A program made the position numbers and the translations under genes. Below the pieces are notes generated by a model. It made no database searches. It had not been told where the DNA came from and saw only the letters and a program-made list of their open reading frames with translations. From contig CANRKN010000002.1 of NCBI GenBank assembly GCA_947631215.1, positions 14,222 through 78,221 on the forward strand: a stretch of 64,000 bases of DNA, given 5' to 3'. Origin of the DNA: an uncultured Oscillospiraceae bacterium. GTDB taxonomy: Bacteria > Bacillota_A > Clostridia > Oscillospirales > Oscillospiraceae. Positions 33,094-41,763 of the stretch are shown here, piece by piece (position 1 is the first letter of the stretch; the number at the start of each line of letters is the position of its first letter).

Positions 33094-34800
33094 ATGATAA
33101 AGTTTTCGAATATGCCCTATGAGCGCCCGGATGTGGAGGAGCTCAAAAAGGAGCTGGCGGCCCTGACGGCGCGGCTGAAGGAGGCCCAGAGCTATGCCGA
33201 GGCCCGGGCCGTGTTCATGGACGAGGAAACGCTCATGAAGCACGTGGACACCCTGGGCACACTGGTGAGCGTTCGCCACACCATCGATACCCGGGACGAA
33301 TTTTACGACGCCGAGGAGAAGTTCTGGAACGGCGCCCTGCCGGAGCTGCAGGAGTACGCCCAGGGCTGGACGGCGGCCATGCTGGAAAGCCCGTTCCGGC
33401 CGGATTTTGAGAAGGAGTTCGGAACCCTGTGGAGTCTGAACGCGGAGATAGAGCTAAAGACCTTCTCTCCGGAGATCATCCCGGAGCTGCAGAAGGAGAA
33501 CGACCTCACCCAGGCCTACGAGAAGCTGCTGGCCTCGGCGCAGATACCCTTCGAGGGCGGGACCTACACCCTGAGCCAGCTCACGCCCTTCAAGACCGAC
33601 CCGGACGATAATCGCCGTCTGGCCGCCTGGAAGGCGGAGGGGGAGTGGTATAAGGCCCATCAGGGCGAGATGGACGACATATACGACCAGCTCGTGCACC
33701 TGCGGGACGCCATGGGCAAAAAGCTGGGCTATGAGGGCTACACCACCCTGGGCTATTACCGCATGGGCCGCAACTGCTACGGGAAAGAGGGCGTGGAGAG
33801 GTTCCGGGCCGCGGTGGCGAAGTACGTGGTGCCCGTGGCGGACAGCATTTATAAGGCCCAGGCGGCGCGGCTGGGGAAGGAATACCCCCTCAGCTACGCC
33901 GACGCGGCGCTTCAGTTCCGCTCCGGCAACCCCCGGCCCAGGGGAACGGCGGACGATATCCTGGCCCAGGGGAAGAAGTTTTACGACGAGCTGAGCCCCG
34001 AGACCAGCGAATTTTTCCGCACCATGCTGGAGGGGGAGCTGTTGGACGTGCTCTCCACGGAGGGGAAGGCCTCTGGCGGCTACTGCACGTCTCTGGCCGA
34101 TTACGGCGTGTCCTTTATCTTTGCCAACTTCAACGGCACCCAGCACGACGTGGAGGTGGTGACCCACGAGGCGGGCCACGCCTTCGCCGCCTGGATGAAC
34201 CGGGACCGTATCCCCGCCAGCTACATCTGGCCGGGCATGGAGGCCTGCGAGGTCCACTCCATGAGCATGGAATTCATGGCCTGGCCCTGGGAGGAGGGCT
34301 TCTTCGGCGAGGACGCGAAGAAATTCCGCTACAGCCACCTGGCCGGGGCGCTGACCTTTATCCCCTATGGTACGCTGGTGGACCACTTCCAGCATGAGGT
34401 CTACGCCCGCCCGGACATGACCCCGGCGGAGCGGCACGCCTGCTGGAAGAAGCTCCAAGGGATGTACATGCCCTGGCTGCGGCTGGATGGGGACATCCCC
34501 TTTTACAGCGAGGGCGAGGCATGGCAGCGCCAGCACCACATCTATTCCAGCCCCTTTTACTATATCGACTACTGCCTGGCCCAGACGGCGGCCCTGCAGT
34601 TCTGGGCGTTGGGCCAGGAAAGCAGGGAGGAGGCCTGGGCGAAATACATGGCCTACACCCGCCAGGGCGGCAGCCGGACGTTCACGGAGCTTCTTGAAAA
34701 CGCGGGACTGGAAAGTCCCTTCGAGGAGAAATGCCTGCGGAAAGTCTGCCAAACGGCCCGGGCCTGGCTGGACGGCTGCGACATGGCAGGTATCGCCTGA
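33094..34800 (+). CDS. M3 family oligoendopeptidase
   Basis: A 568-residue cytoplasmic zinc peptidase of the M3 family (PepF/thimet-like), which degrades short peptides. The active-site motif VVTHEAGHAFA is near residue 358, with the downstream Glu in the segment CEVHSMSMEFMA. The ATG at 33094 is preceded by AAGGAGG, so a longer in-frame reading from 32767 is not used. It is monocistronic and sits directly before the oligopeptide transporter operon, which fits a role in processing imported peptides. Confidence 0.92.
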   Translation: MIKFSNMPYERPDVEELKKELAALTARLKEAQSYAEARAVFMDEETLMKHVDTLGTLVSVRHTIDTRDEFYDAEEKFWNGALPELQEYAQGWTAAMLESPFRPDFEKEFGTLWSLNAEIELKTFSPEIIPELQKENDLTQAYEKLLASAQIPFEGGTYTLSQLTPFKTDPDDNRRLAAWKAEGEWYKAHQGEMDDIYDQLVHLRDAMGKKLGYEGYTTLGYYRMGRNCYGKEGVERFRAAVAKYVVPVADSIYKAQAARLGKEYPLSYADAALQFRSGNPRPRGTADDILAQGKKFYDELSPETSEFFRTMLEGELLDVLSTEGKASGGYCTSLADYGVSFIFANFNGTQHDVEVVTHEAGHAFAAWMNRDRIPASYIWPGMEACEVHSMSMEFMAWPWEEGFFGEDAKKFRYSHLAGALTFIPYGTLVDHFQHEVYARPDMTPAERHACWKKLQGMYMPWLRLDGDIPFYSEGEAWQRQHHIYSSPFYYIDYCLAQTAALQFWALGQESREEAWAKYMAYTRQGGSRTFTELLENAGLESPFEEKCLRKVCQTARAWLDGCDMAGIA

Positions 34801-34825
34801 AATGGGCAAATATAGCGTCAAAGAC

Positions 34826-34854
34826 TTGACATTAGCCTTTTATCGTAATAAAAT
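34826..34854 (+). promoter_or_regulatory. near-consensus promoter of the oligopeptide transporter operon
   Basis: -35 TTGACA (34826-34831), 17-base spacer, -10 TAAAAT (34849-34854). A leader of about 180 bases follows before the first gene. A second TATAAT-like box is at 34865. Confidence 0.85.
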
Positions 34855-34921
34855 CAATATATCTGTATAATTTTTATATCTGTCCTACCGTGGATAAATG
34901 TCCGCCGGATATGGACGAGCC

Positions 34922-35004
34922 AGGGGGCATGCCCCCTTCCATTTGCATCAGAAGATGCAAATGATGAGCATTCGTGAACGACGGGGCGGGCGCGCCCCTG
35001 TTCA
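34922..35004 (+). other. three consecutive hairpins in the transporter operon leader
   Basis: The leader holds three separate palindromes: AGGGGGCATGCCCCCT (34922-34937, fully self-complementary); CATTTGCATC (34940-34949) with its complement (34954-34963), a 10-bp stem with a 4-base loop; and TGAAC...GTTCA (34975-34979, 35000-35004) enclosing GGGGCG/CGCCCC. None has a T run, so they are not simple terminators. They may stabilise the mRNA or form a regulatory leader. Confidence 0.6.
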
Positions 35005-35042
35005 TAAAGACGTGTATTGTGTGACGAAGGAGGTCAACAATT

Positions 35043-37313
35043 ATGAACGCAAAGAGACTTCTGGCGCTGCTGCTGGCGCTGGTCATGGTCCTGTCTCTGG
35101 CCGCCTGCGGCGGCAAGAAGGACGAGCCTGCCGCCAATGAGCCCGCCGCCGAGGGCGAGGCCGCTCCCGCCGAGGGCGAAGCTGAAGAGCCTGCTGAGGG
35201 TGAGACCGCCGAGGGCGGCTACACCAGCCTTGACTGGGCCGCCGTCGACGAGATGGACCACGACGAGGCTTCTGAGACTGTCTACGACTTTGTCCTGGGC
35301 GAGTTCGGCGACGCTTACGCTGCCGCCAAGGAGGAGACCGGCGCCAAGCGCATGGCCATGATGGCTCTGGCCGAGGCCAAGCTGGTGGAGTCCGGCGCCT
35401 TCCTGCCCATCCAGACCCAGGGCGGCAACTACTCTATGAGCCGTGTGGTGCCCCGTTCCAACGCCGCCACCACCCTGTGGGGCATGGATCAGTACCGCTA
35501 TCACACCGTCATAGTCACCAACGAGCTGATCACCACCGAGGACCGTACCGAGCTTTTGAAGCTCTGGAACGAGGCCGAGACCGCCGACGACTATCACGCC
35601 GCCGCCAAGGAGTATCTGGAGGGCAAGGGCTACACCTTCTCCGACACCTATGTCGTGTCCAACGGCTATAACGTGAACATCTGGGATACCATCGCCACTT
35701 CTTATACCTCCGACTCCATGTTCATCTCCGGCACCTACGACAACCTGCTGGAGTATGACGCCAAGGGCGTGCAGCAGCCCGGCCTGGCCGAGAGCTATGA
35801 CGTGTCCGAGGACGGCCTGACCTACACCTTCCACATCCGTCAGGGTGTGAAGTGGGTGGACCAGCAGGGCAGCGAGATCGGCGAGGTCACCGCCGACGAC
35901 TGGGTAGCTTCCATGGAGCACCTGCTGGATAACGCCGACGCGCTGGGCTATCTGCTGACCAACACCGACGGCTGCGGCCTGAAGGGCTTCACCGATTACC
36001 TGAACGGCGACATCACCGACTTCAACGAGATCGGCGTGAAGGCCATCGACGACTACACCCTGGAGTACACCCTGGAGGCGCCCTTCGCCCCCTTCGTCAC
36101 CATGCTGGGCTATGCCTGCTTCGCGCCCCTGAACCGTGACTTCTATGAGTCTCAGGGCGGCACCTTCGGCTGCGAGGGCGATGAGTACACCCCCGGCGAT
36201 TACGGCAAGACCCCTGCCAACATCGCTTACTGCGGCCCCTATCTCATCACCAACTACACCGCGCAGAACACCACCAAGTATGAGGCCAACCCCACCTACT
36301 GGAACGCCGACGCCGTGCTGACCCCCAATCTGGTCTACAGCTACAACGACGGCTCCGACGTGCTCCGCGCCTATAACGAGGCCAAGGATGGCACCATCTC
36401 CGGCGCCGGCATCAACTCCTCTTCTCTGGAGCTGATGAAGACCGATACTACCACCGACGTGGCCGGCAACGAGGGCACCTACTTCGACCTGTTCTCCTAT
36501 GTTGCCTCCGGCACCGGCACCACCTACTGCGGCTGGTTCAACGTCAACCGCGGCACCTGGGCCAACTACGACGATCCCAGCAAGGGCGTCTCCCCCAAGA
36601 CCGAGGACGACATCGCCCGCTACCGCGAGGCCATCGTGAACCAGCACTTCCGTCTGGCTCTGTGCGAGTCCATCGACCGCGGCGCGTACAACGCCCAGAG
36701 CGTGGGCGACGAGCTGAAGTATGCCAGCCTGCGCAACTCCTACACCCCCGGCACCTTCGGGTTCCTCGCCGAGGAAGTCACCGTTGACATCAATGGCGAA
36801 GCTACCACCTTCCCCGCCGGCACCGCGTTCGGTGAGATCGAGCAGGCCCAGATCGACGCCGACGGCGTGGCTCTGAAGGTCTGGGATCCTGAGGGCGACA
36901 GCGGCGCCGGTTCCGGCGACGGCTTCGACGGCTGGTACAGCCCGGAGAACGCCATGGCCGAGCTGGAGCTGGCCATCGCAGACCTGGCTCAAGTGGGCGT
37001 GGAGATCTCCCCTGAGAACCCCATCTATGTGGACTATCCCTACGGCTCCTATAGCGAGACCCTTACCAATCGCGCCAACGCCCTGAAGCAGAGCGTTGAG
37101 GAAGCCCTGGGCGGCAACGTCATCGTCAACCTCATCGCCTTCGACAAGGACCTGGACGAGGAGAGCGCCACCTACCGTTTCACCTACGGCAACGAGGCCA
37201 ACTTCGACCTGTCCACCGGCTCCGGCTGGGGCCCCGACTACGGCGACGCCCAGTCCTACCTGGATACTATCCAGGCGTACGGCTATATGTGCAAGGACCT
37301 GGGCCTGTTCTGA
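35043..37313 (+). CDS. oligopeptide-binding lipoprotein, AmiA/OppA-like, apparently circularly permuted
   Basis: A 756-residue family-5 solute-binding lipoprotein. The lipobox LAAC is at residues 19-22, followed by a Glu/Pro/Ala linker. Residues about 60-185 (ALAEAKLVESGAFLPIQTQG; NYSMSRVVPRSN; VIVTNELITTEDR) resemble what is normally the C-terminal end of AmiA-type proteins (AxAQAWLxDSALxIPT; then a V-x-x-x-E-Y helix). The usual N-terminal start (DTIATSYTSDSMFISGTYDN, then LLEYDAKGVQQPGLAESY) begins only near residue 210, and the chain stops right after SGWGPDYGDAQSYLDTIQAY, where relatives continue. AAGGAGG precedes the ATG. A hairpin after the stop allows higher expression than the downstream genes. 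Confidence 0.9.
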   Translation: MNAKRLLALLLALVMVLSLAACGGKKDEPAANEPAAEGEAAPAEGEAEEPAEGETAEGGYTSLDWAAVDEMDHDEASETVYDFVLGEFGDAYAAAKEETGAKRMAMMALAEAKLVESGAFLPIQTQGGNYSMSRVVPRSNAATTLWGMDQYRYHTVIVTNELITTEDRTELLKLWNEAETADDYHAAAKEYLEGKGYTFSDTYVVSNGYNVNIWDTIATSYTSDSMFISGTYDNLLEYDAKGVQQPGLAESYDVSEDGLTYTFHIRQGVKWVDQQGSEIGEVTADDWVASMEHLLDNADALGYLLTNTDGCGLKGFTDYLNGDITDFNEIGVKAIDDYTLEYTLEAPFAPFVTMLGYACFAPLNRDFYESQGGTFGCEGDEYTPGDYGKTPANIAYCGPYLITNYTAQNTTKYEANPTYWNADAVLTPNLVYSYNDGSDVLRAYNEAKDGTISGAGINSSSLELMKTDTTTDVAGNEGTYFDLFSYVASGTGTTYCGWFNVNRGTWANYDDPSKGVSPKTEDDIARYREAIVNQHFRLALCESIDRGAYNAQSVGDELKYASLRNSYTPGTFGFLAEEVTVDINGEATTFPAGTAFGEIEQAQIDADGVALKVWDPEGDSGAGSGDGFDGWYSPENAMAELELAIADLAQVGVEISPENPIYVDYPYGSYSETLTNRANALKQSVEEALGGNVIVNLIAFDKDLDEESATYRFTYGNEANFDLSTGSGWGPDYGDAQSYLDTIQAYGYMCKDLGLF

Positions 37314-37350
37314 TAGAGATCTGACCTAACGCGCGATAAACCGATTACGG

Positions 37351-37380
37351 CAGGGGGGTGGGGGCTTCCCCACCCCCCTG
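37351..37380 (+). terminator. attenuating hairpin between binding protein and permease genes
   Basis: A perfect 13-bp stem CAGGGGGGTGGGG (37351-37363) with its complement (37368-37380) and loop GCTT, no T run. Typical of operons where the binding protein is made in excess. Confidence 0.7.
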
Positions 37381-37413
37381 TATCGATAAATAAAGCTAAG
37401 CGAGGTCAGAAAG

Positions 37414-39006
37414 ATGGGCAAATATTTATTAAAGCGCCTTCTCCACGGTCTGTTCTCCGTCATATGCGTGGTGCTGATCGTGATGGTGCTGATCTATTCG
37501 CTTCTGGACAGAAGCAAGATATTCTCCGGCGACCCCAACTTCAACCATACCGCCAGCAATAACCGTATCACCTACCAGCAGACCCGCTGGGAGGACTTCG
37601 GCTATCTGGACTATGTGCCCTACGTCGACTACGTGAACAAGCTGGCCGCCGACGGCCAGATCGATGAGGCTACCCGCGCCGAGGCTGTGAAGATCGGCAA
37701 GACCGCGGACAAGGATACAGAGCTCACCGCTCAGTATGTGGCACGGTTCACCCAGGAGTATGAGGCGAAGGGCTATAAGATCGTGCGCCTGGACGCGGAC
37801 ACGAAGAAAAACGGCCAGGTCCGCGACGGCGGTCAGCAGACGCTGTTCGCCACCAAGGATATCCCGCTTTACCAGCGGGCCATCTCCTATTTCACAAAGA
37901 TGTTCTTCATCGACAACATCCACTATGTGCCCGAGAACGCGGACATAGGGGAGAGGGGCATCCAATTTACCCTATATGACCCGGTACACAACCCGGAGGG
38001 CACCGAGAAGAAGGTGTTCTCTCCGGCTCTCATAGGGAACGGGACCATGCACAAGTACCTCCTGTACTTTGACGGCAAGTTCCCCTTCATCCACCAGAAC
38101 ATCCTGACACTGCACTTGGGCGAGTCCTACACGGTCAACCGGGGCGTGGATGTGTTCACCACCATGACCGAGACTCAGGGCTCCTACGTGCTGGACACCG
38201 TCACCTTCCCCACGGGCGTCACCGCGGACCGGGCGGACGACCTCCACTCGGCTACCTATGTCCAGGGCTCCCGGGACGCCATCGCCTCCAACCAGCAGTG
38301 GTTCACCGACGACTACACCAACGTGCTCACCAACAAGGCGGGCATGAGTAAGCTGGGCTATTCCTTCGTCATCGGTATCATCTCCACCATCGCGGCCTAT
38401 GTGATAGGCTTGCCGGTGGGTCTGGCCATGGCGCTGAGGAAGGACAAGCTCCTGGATAAGCTGGGCACCATTTATATCATGTTCATCATCGCCGTGCCGA
38501 GCCTTGCGTATATCTTCCTGTTCAAGGCCCTGGGCGGAAAGGCGGGACTGCCCACGCTCTTCGACATGGACTCCACGGGCAAGCTCATGTATGTGCTGCC
38601 CATCGTGTCCCTGGCCCTGCCCTCCATCGCGAACCTCATGAAGTGGATGCGCCGGTACATGATAGACCAGATGAACTCCGATTACGTGAAGTTCGCCCGG
38701 TCCGGCGGCCTCAGCGAGGGGGAGATATTCTCCAAGCACATCTGGAAAAATGCCCTCATCCCCATCGTCCACGGCATCCCCGGCAGCATCATCTTCGCCA
38801 TGACGGGCGCCATCATCACCGAGCGCGTGTACGTGGTCCCCGGCGCCGGCAACCTGCTGACCCAAGCCATCAACCGGTACGATAACGGCGTGATCGTGGG
38901 CGTGACGCTGTTCTACGCGGTGCTGAGCGTGGTGTCGCTCATATTGGGCGACCTTCTCATGGCCACCGTTGACCCGAGAATTTCCTTCTCCACGAAAGAG
39001 AGGTGA
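37414..39006 (+). CDS. oppB: oligopeptide ABC transporter permease, OppB/AmiC type
   Basis: A 530-residue permease. One N-terminal helix is followed by a large outside domain (about residues 30-310) and then the transmembrane core, with the EAA-like contact region KFARSGGLSEGEIFSKHIWKNAL. The big extracellular domain is not an odd insertion: its segment KYLLYFDGKFPFIHQN matches the pneumococcal AmiC pattern KYLLYFNSQFPFVHQN, which marks this as an Ami-type system. It pairs with the following permease. Confidence 0.9.
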   Translation: MGKYLLKRLLHGLFSVICVVLIVMVLIYSLLDRSKIFSGDPNFNHTASNNRITYQQTRWEDFGYLDYVPYVDYVNKLAADGQIDEATRAEAVKIGKTADKDTELTAQYVARFTQEYEAKGYKIVRLDADTKKNGQVRDGGQQTLFATKDIPLYQRAISYFTKMFFIDNIHYVPENADIGERGIQFTLYDPVHNPEGTEKKVFSPALIGNGTMHKYLLYFDGKFPFIHQNILTLHLGESYTVNRGVDVFTTMTETQGSYVLDTVTFPTGVTADRADDLHSATYVQGSRDAIASNQQWFTDDYTNVLTNKAGMSKLGYSFVIGIISTIAAYVIGLPVGLAMALRKDKLLDKLGTIYIMFIIAVPSLAYIFLFKALGGKAGLPTLFDMDSTGKLMYVLPIVSLALPSIANLMKWMRRYMIDQMNSDYVKFARSGGLSEGEIFSKHIWKNALIPIVHGIPGSIIFAMTGAIITERVYVVPGAGNLLTQAINRYDNGVIVGVTLFYAVLSVVSLILGDLLMATVDPRISFSTKER

Positions 39007-39011
39007 ACAGG

Positions 39012-39989
39012 ATGAACGAAAAGATGGACCTCTCCGCCCTGGGGCTGTCCGACGAGGAGCTTTTCTCCCACGTGGACCACAGCCAGACGGAGTCTGAAAA
39101 GATCACCGCCCCCCGCTATTCCTACTGGAAGAGCGTGTTCCGGGTATTCTTCCGCAATAAGGTGAACATCGTCATCCTATCTCTCTTGATATTCATGATC
39201 CTGTTCGCCTATATCTATCCCGCCGTGACCCACTATGACCCCTTCGCCAACCTGCGGGACGCCAACGCAAAGCACCTGTCCCCCGCGGCGGCCATGGAGT
39301 ACTTCGGGCCGGACCTGAAGTGGGTCCTGGGCGCCGGCGCCTCCGGCGAGCCCACCTTCGACGCCATCTGGAACGGCTCGCGCATCTCCATCTCCCTGGC
39401 CCTCCTCTGCGGCGCCATCAACATGACCATCGGCGTGCTGCTGGGCGCCATCTGGGGCTTTAGCAAGCGGGTGGACGCCTTCATGATGGAGGTCTACAAC
39501 ATCATCGGCAACGTGCCCACCATCCTGATCATCTCCGTGATGGCCATGCTGTTTGCCCCCACTTTCTGGACCATGGTGTTCGCCCTGACGGTGGTGGGGT
39601 GGATCGGCATCGCGTTCTTCATCCGCACCCAGGTGGTCATTATCCGTGACCGGGAGTATAACCTGGCCTCCCGGTGCCTTGGCACCTCCACGGTGAAGAT
39701 CGCCATGAAGAACATCCTGCCTTTTATGACCTCGGTCATTGTGACCATGCTGGCCACGGAGATACCCTCTTACATCTCCTATGAGGTGTTCCTCAGTTAC
39801 ATCGGCCTGGGCATGAGCGACATGAGCCTTGGCCGGCTCATCTATGCCGCCGAGCCCGCCATGATCACCCCGGGCTGGCAGCTGGAGTTCTGGAGCCCCG
39901 TGGCCATCGCGTCCATCATCACGGTGGTGCTGTACGTGGTGGGCCAGAACCTGGGCGACGCGTCCGACCCCCGGACGCACATGGAATAA
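39012..39989 (+). CDS. oppC: oligopeptide ABC transporter permease, OppC/AmiD type
   Basis: A 325-residue permease with about six membrane segments. It resembles AmiD: APRYSYWKSVFRVFFRNK at the N-terminus, the EAA-type loop YNLASRCLGTSTVKIAMKN and the ending GQNLGDASDPRTH. The ATG at 39012 is preferred over GTG 39003 because GAGAGG lies just upstream. It forms the second half of the membrane channel. Confidence 0.92.
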   Translation: MNEKMDLSALGLSDEELFSHVDHSQTESEKITAPRYSYWKSVFRVFFRNKVNIVILSLLIFMILFAYIYPAVTHYDPFANLRDANAKHLSPAAAMEYFGPDLKWVLGAGASGEPTFDAIWNGSRISISLALLCGAINMTIGVLLGAIWGFSKRVDAFMMEVYNIIGNVPTILIISVMAMLFAPTFWTMVFALTVVGWIGIAFFIRTQVVIIRDREYNLASRCLGTSTVKIAMKNILPFMTSVIVTMLATEIPSYISYEVFLSYIGLGMSDMSLGRLIYAAEPAMITPGWQLEFWSPVAIASIITVVLYVVGQNLGDASDPRTHME

Positions 39990-40001
39990 GGGGGCGGCGG
40001 T

Positions 40002-41750
40002 ATGGAGGATAAAAAAGTACTGCTGTCTATCCAGGACCTGACGGTGAAGTTCCGGGTCCGGGGCCGTATCCTGACGGCCATCCGGGACGTGAGCCTGGAC
40101 ATCTATGAAAACGAGTCCATCGCCATCGTGGGCGAATCCGGCTCGGGCAAATCCGTGCTGACCAAGACCTTTGCCGGCATGACCGACTCAAACGGCTTCG
40201 TGGACAAGGGCAAGATCATCTTCGACGACCCGGAGCTGGCGGAGACCTATGTTAAATTGACCCCCGGCGCCCGCAGCCTCATGAAGGGCACATTGTCCCG
40301 TCTGGACAAGATGAGCCGCTATGAGCTTGGCGCGGAGACCTATAAGCAGATCGTGGCCTTGGAGGCGGAGAAAAAGCGCCGGGGAAGCCTCTCCGACGAG
40401 GAGCGGGAGCGCATCGAGAAGGAGCTGGGCGAGCTCAAGTTCAAGCGCACCAACCTCTTCAATGAGAAGCAGACCTATGACCCCAAGAGGGAGAAGGACC
40501 GCATCAGGGCCGCGGAGCAGAAGCTCAAGGAGTTCGACGCCCAGATCAAGGTCCTGGAGGGGAAGGAGGCCGCCGAGGAGAAAAAGCGTAAGGAGGAGGC
40601 CGCCCGCGATACGGCCTTCAACGACCGCTATGCCAAGGAGATGGCCGCCCTCAAGGCGAAGTATGAAAAGGAGATCTCCGCCGGGATATCTCCCGAGACC
40701 CACGCCCGCAACGAGATATTGGGCAAGGAGATACGCCTCTCCGTGGGCCGGTATCCGCTATTCAAGCGCATCCAGCTCACCCATGAGCTTTTGAAGGCCC
40801 TGGAAAAGGCCATGAAGATCGGCGTGGACCTCAGTGACGACGAGCAGCGCAGCGCCATCTTCGACACGGTGGTGTTCCGGGTGAAGTATGTGGACGAGAC
40901 CGCGGACAAGCTCCACGGCACCTGCGTGCTGAACCTGGCCAACATGAAGTATTCCAAGGACTGGACCCAGGTCCGGGGCCGCCGCATCGCCACGGTGTTC
41001 CAGGACCCCATGACCAGCCTGAACCCCATCATCACCATCGGCAAGCAGATCACCTCCGTCATCATCAAGCACCAGGGCTGCTCCGAGGTGGAGGCCCGTT
41101 CCCGGGCCCTGGAGCTGATGCATAAGGTGGGCATCCCCCACGCGGAGGCCCGTTTCGACGACTATCCCTTCCAGTACTCCGGCGGCATGCGCCAGCGCAT
41201 CGTCATCGCCATCGCGCTTTCCTGCCAGCCGAAGATCCTCATCTGCGACGAGCCAACCACGGCCCTGGACGTGACCATCCAGGCCCAGATTTTGAAGCTC
41301 ATCAAGGACCTGCAGAAGGAATTTGGCTTCACCACGGTGTTCATCACCCATGACCTGGGCGTGGTGGCCAATATCGCCGACCGGGTGGCCGTGCTGTACG
41401 CCGGGCAGATCGTGGAGCTGGGCACGGTGGAGGAGGTCTTCTATGACCCCCGCCATCCCTACACCTGGGCGCTGCTGTCCAGCCTGCCCCAGCTTGCCGA
41501 GCGCAATACCACGCTCTACTCCATCACCGGCACGCCCCCGTCTCTATACAACGCCATCGTGGGCGACGCCTTCGCCCCCCGCAACCCCTACTGCATGAAG
41601 ATCGACACCCTCATGGAGCCGCCTATGTTCAAAGTCACCGACACTCACTATGCCAAGACCTGGCTTTTGGACCCCCGTTCCCCGAAGGTGGAAAAGCCCG
41701 AGGGCATCCGGGACATCCACGGCAAGCTCATGAGCGCGTTCAACATTTGA
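40002..41750 (+). CDS. oppD: oligopeptide ABC transporter ATPase, OppD/AmiE type, with long coiled-coil insertion
   Basis: A 582-residue ATPase. Walker A GESGSGKS is at residues 44-51, the Q-loop [11 protein letters not shown] near 331, the signature YSGGMRQR near 391 and Walker [13 protein letters not shown] near 415. In AmiE the stretch between Walker A and the Q-loop is about 60 residues; here it is about 280. The extra ~225 residues (after IIFDD, ~73, up to [13 protein letters not shown], ~320) are rich in Lys, Glu and Ala and predicted coiled coil ([30 protein letters not shown]). Everything outside the insertion follows AmiE closely, including [16 protein letters not shown]. Confidence 0.9.
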   Translation: MEDKKVLLSIQDLTVKFRVRGRILTAIRDVSLDIYENESIAIVGESGSGKSVLTKTFAGMTDSNGFVDKGKIIFDDPELAETYVKLTPGARSLMKGTLSRLDKMSRYELGAETYKQIVALEAEKKRRGSLSDEERERIEKELGELKFKRTNLFNEKQTYDPKREKDRIRAAEQKLKEFDAQIKVLEGKEAAEEKKRKEEAARDTAFNDRYAKEMAALKAKYEKEISAGISPETHARNEILGKEIRLSVGRYPLFKRIQLTHELLKALEKAMKIGVDLSDDEQRSAIFDTVVFRVKYVDETADKLHGTCVLNLANMKYSKDWTQVRGRRIATVFQDPMTSLNPIITIGKQITSVIIKHQGCSEVEARSRALELMHKVGIPHAEARFDDYPFQYSGGMRQRIVIAIALSCQPKILICDEPTTALDVTIQAQILKLIKDLQKEFGFTTVFITHDLGVVANIADRVAVLYAGQIVELGTVEEVFYDPRHPYTWALLSSLPQLAERNTTLYSITGTPPSLYNAIVGDAFAPRNPYCMKIDTLMEPPMFKVTDTHYAKTWLLDPRSPKVEKPEGIRDIHGKLMSAFNI

Positions 41751-41763
41751 GGGAGGGGGAGAC

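Noticed and set aside
37414..39006. Large extracellular domain of the OppB-type permease as a novel insertion
   Set aside because: The domain matches the plan of pneumococcal AmiC, including the KYLLYF-x5-PF-x-HQN pattern, so it is typical of Ami-type permeases.
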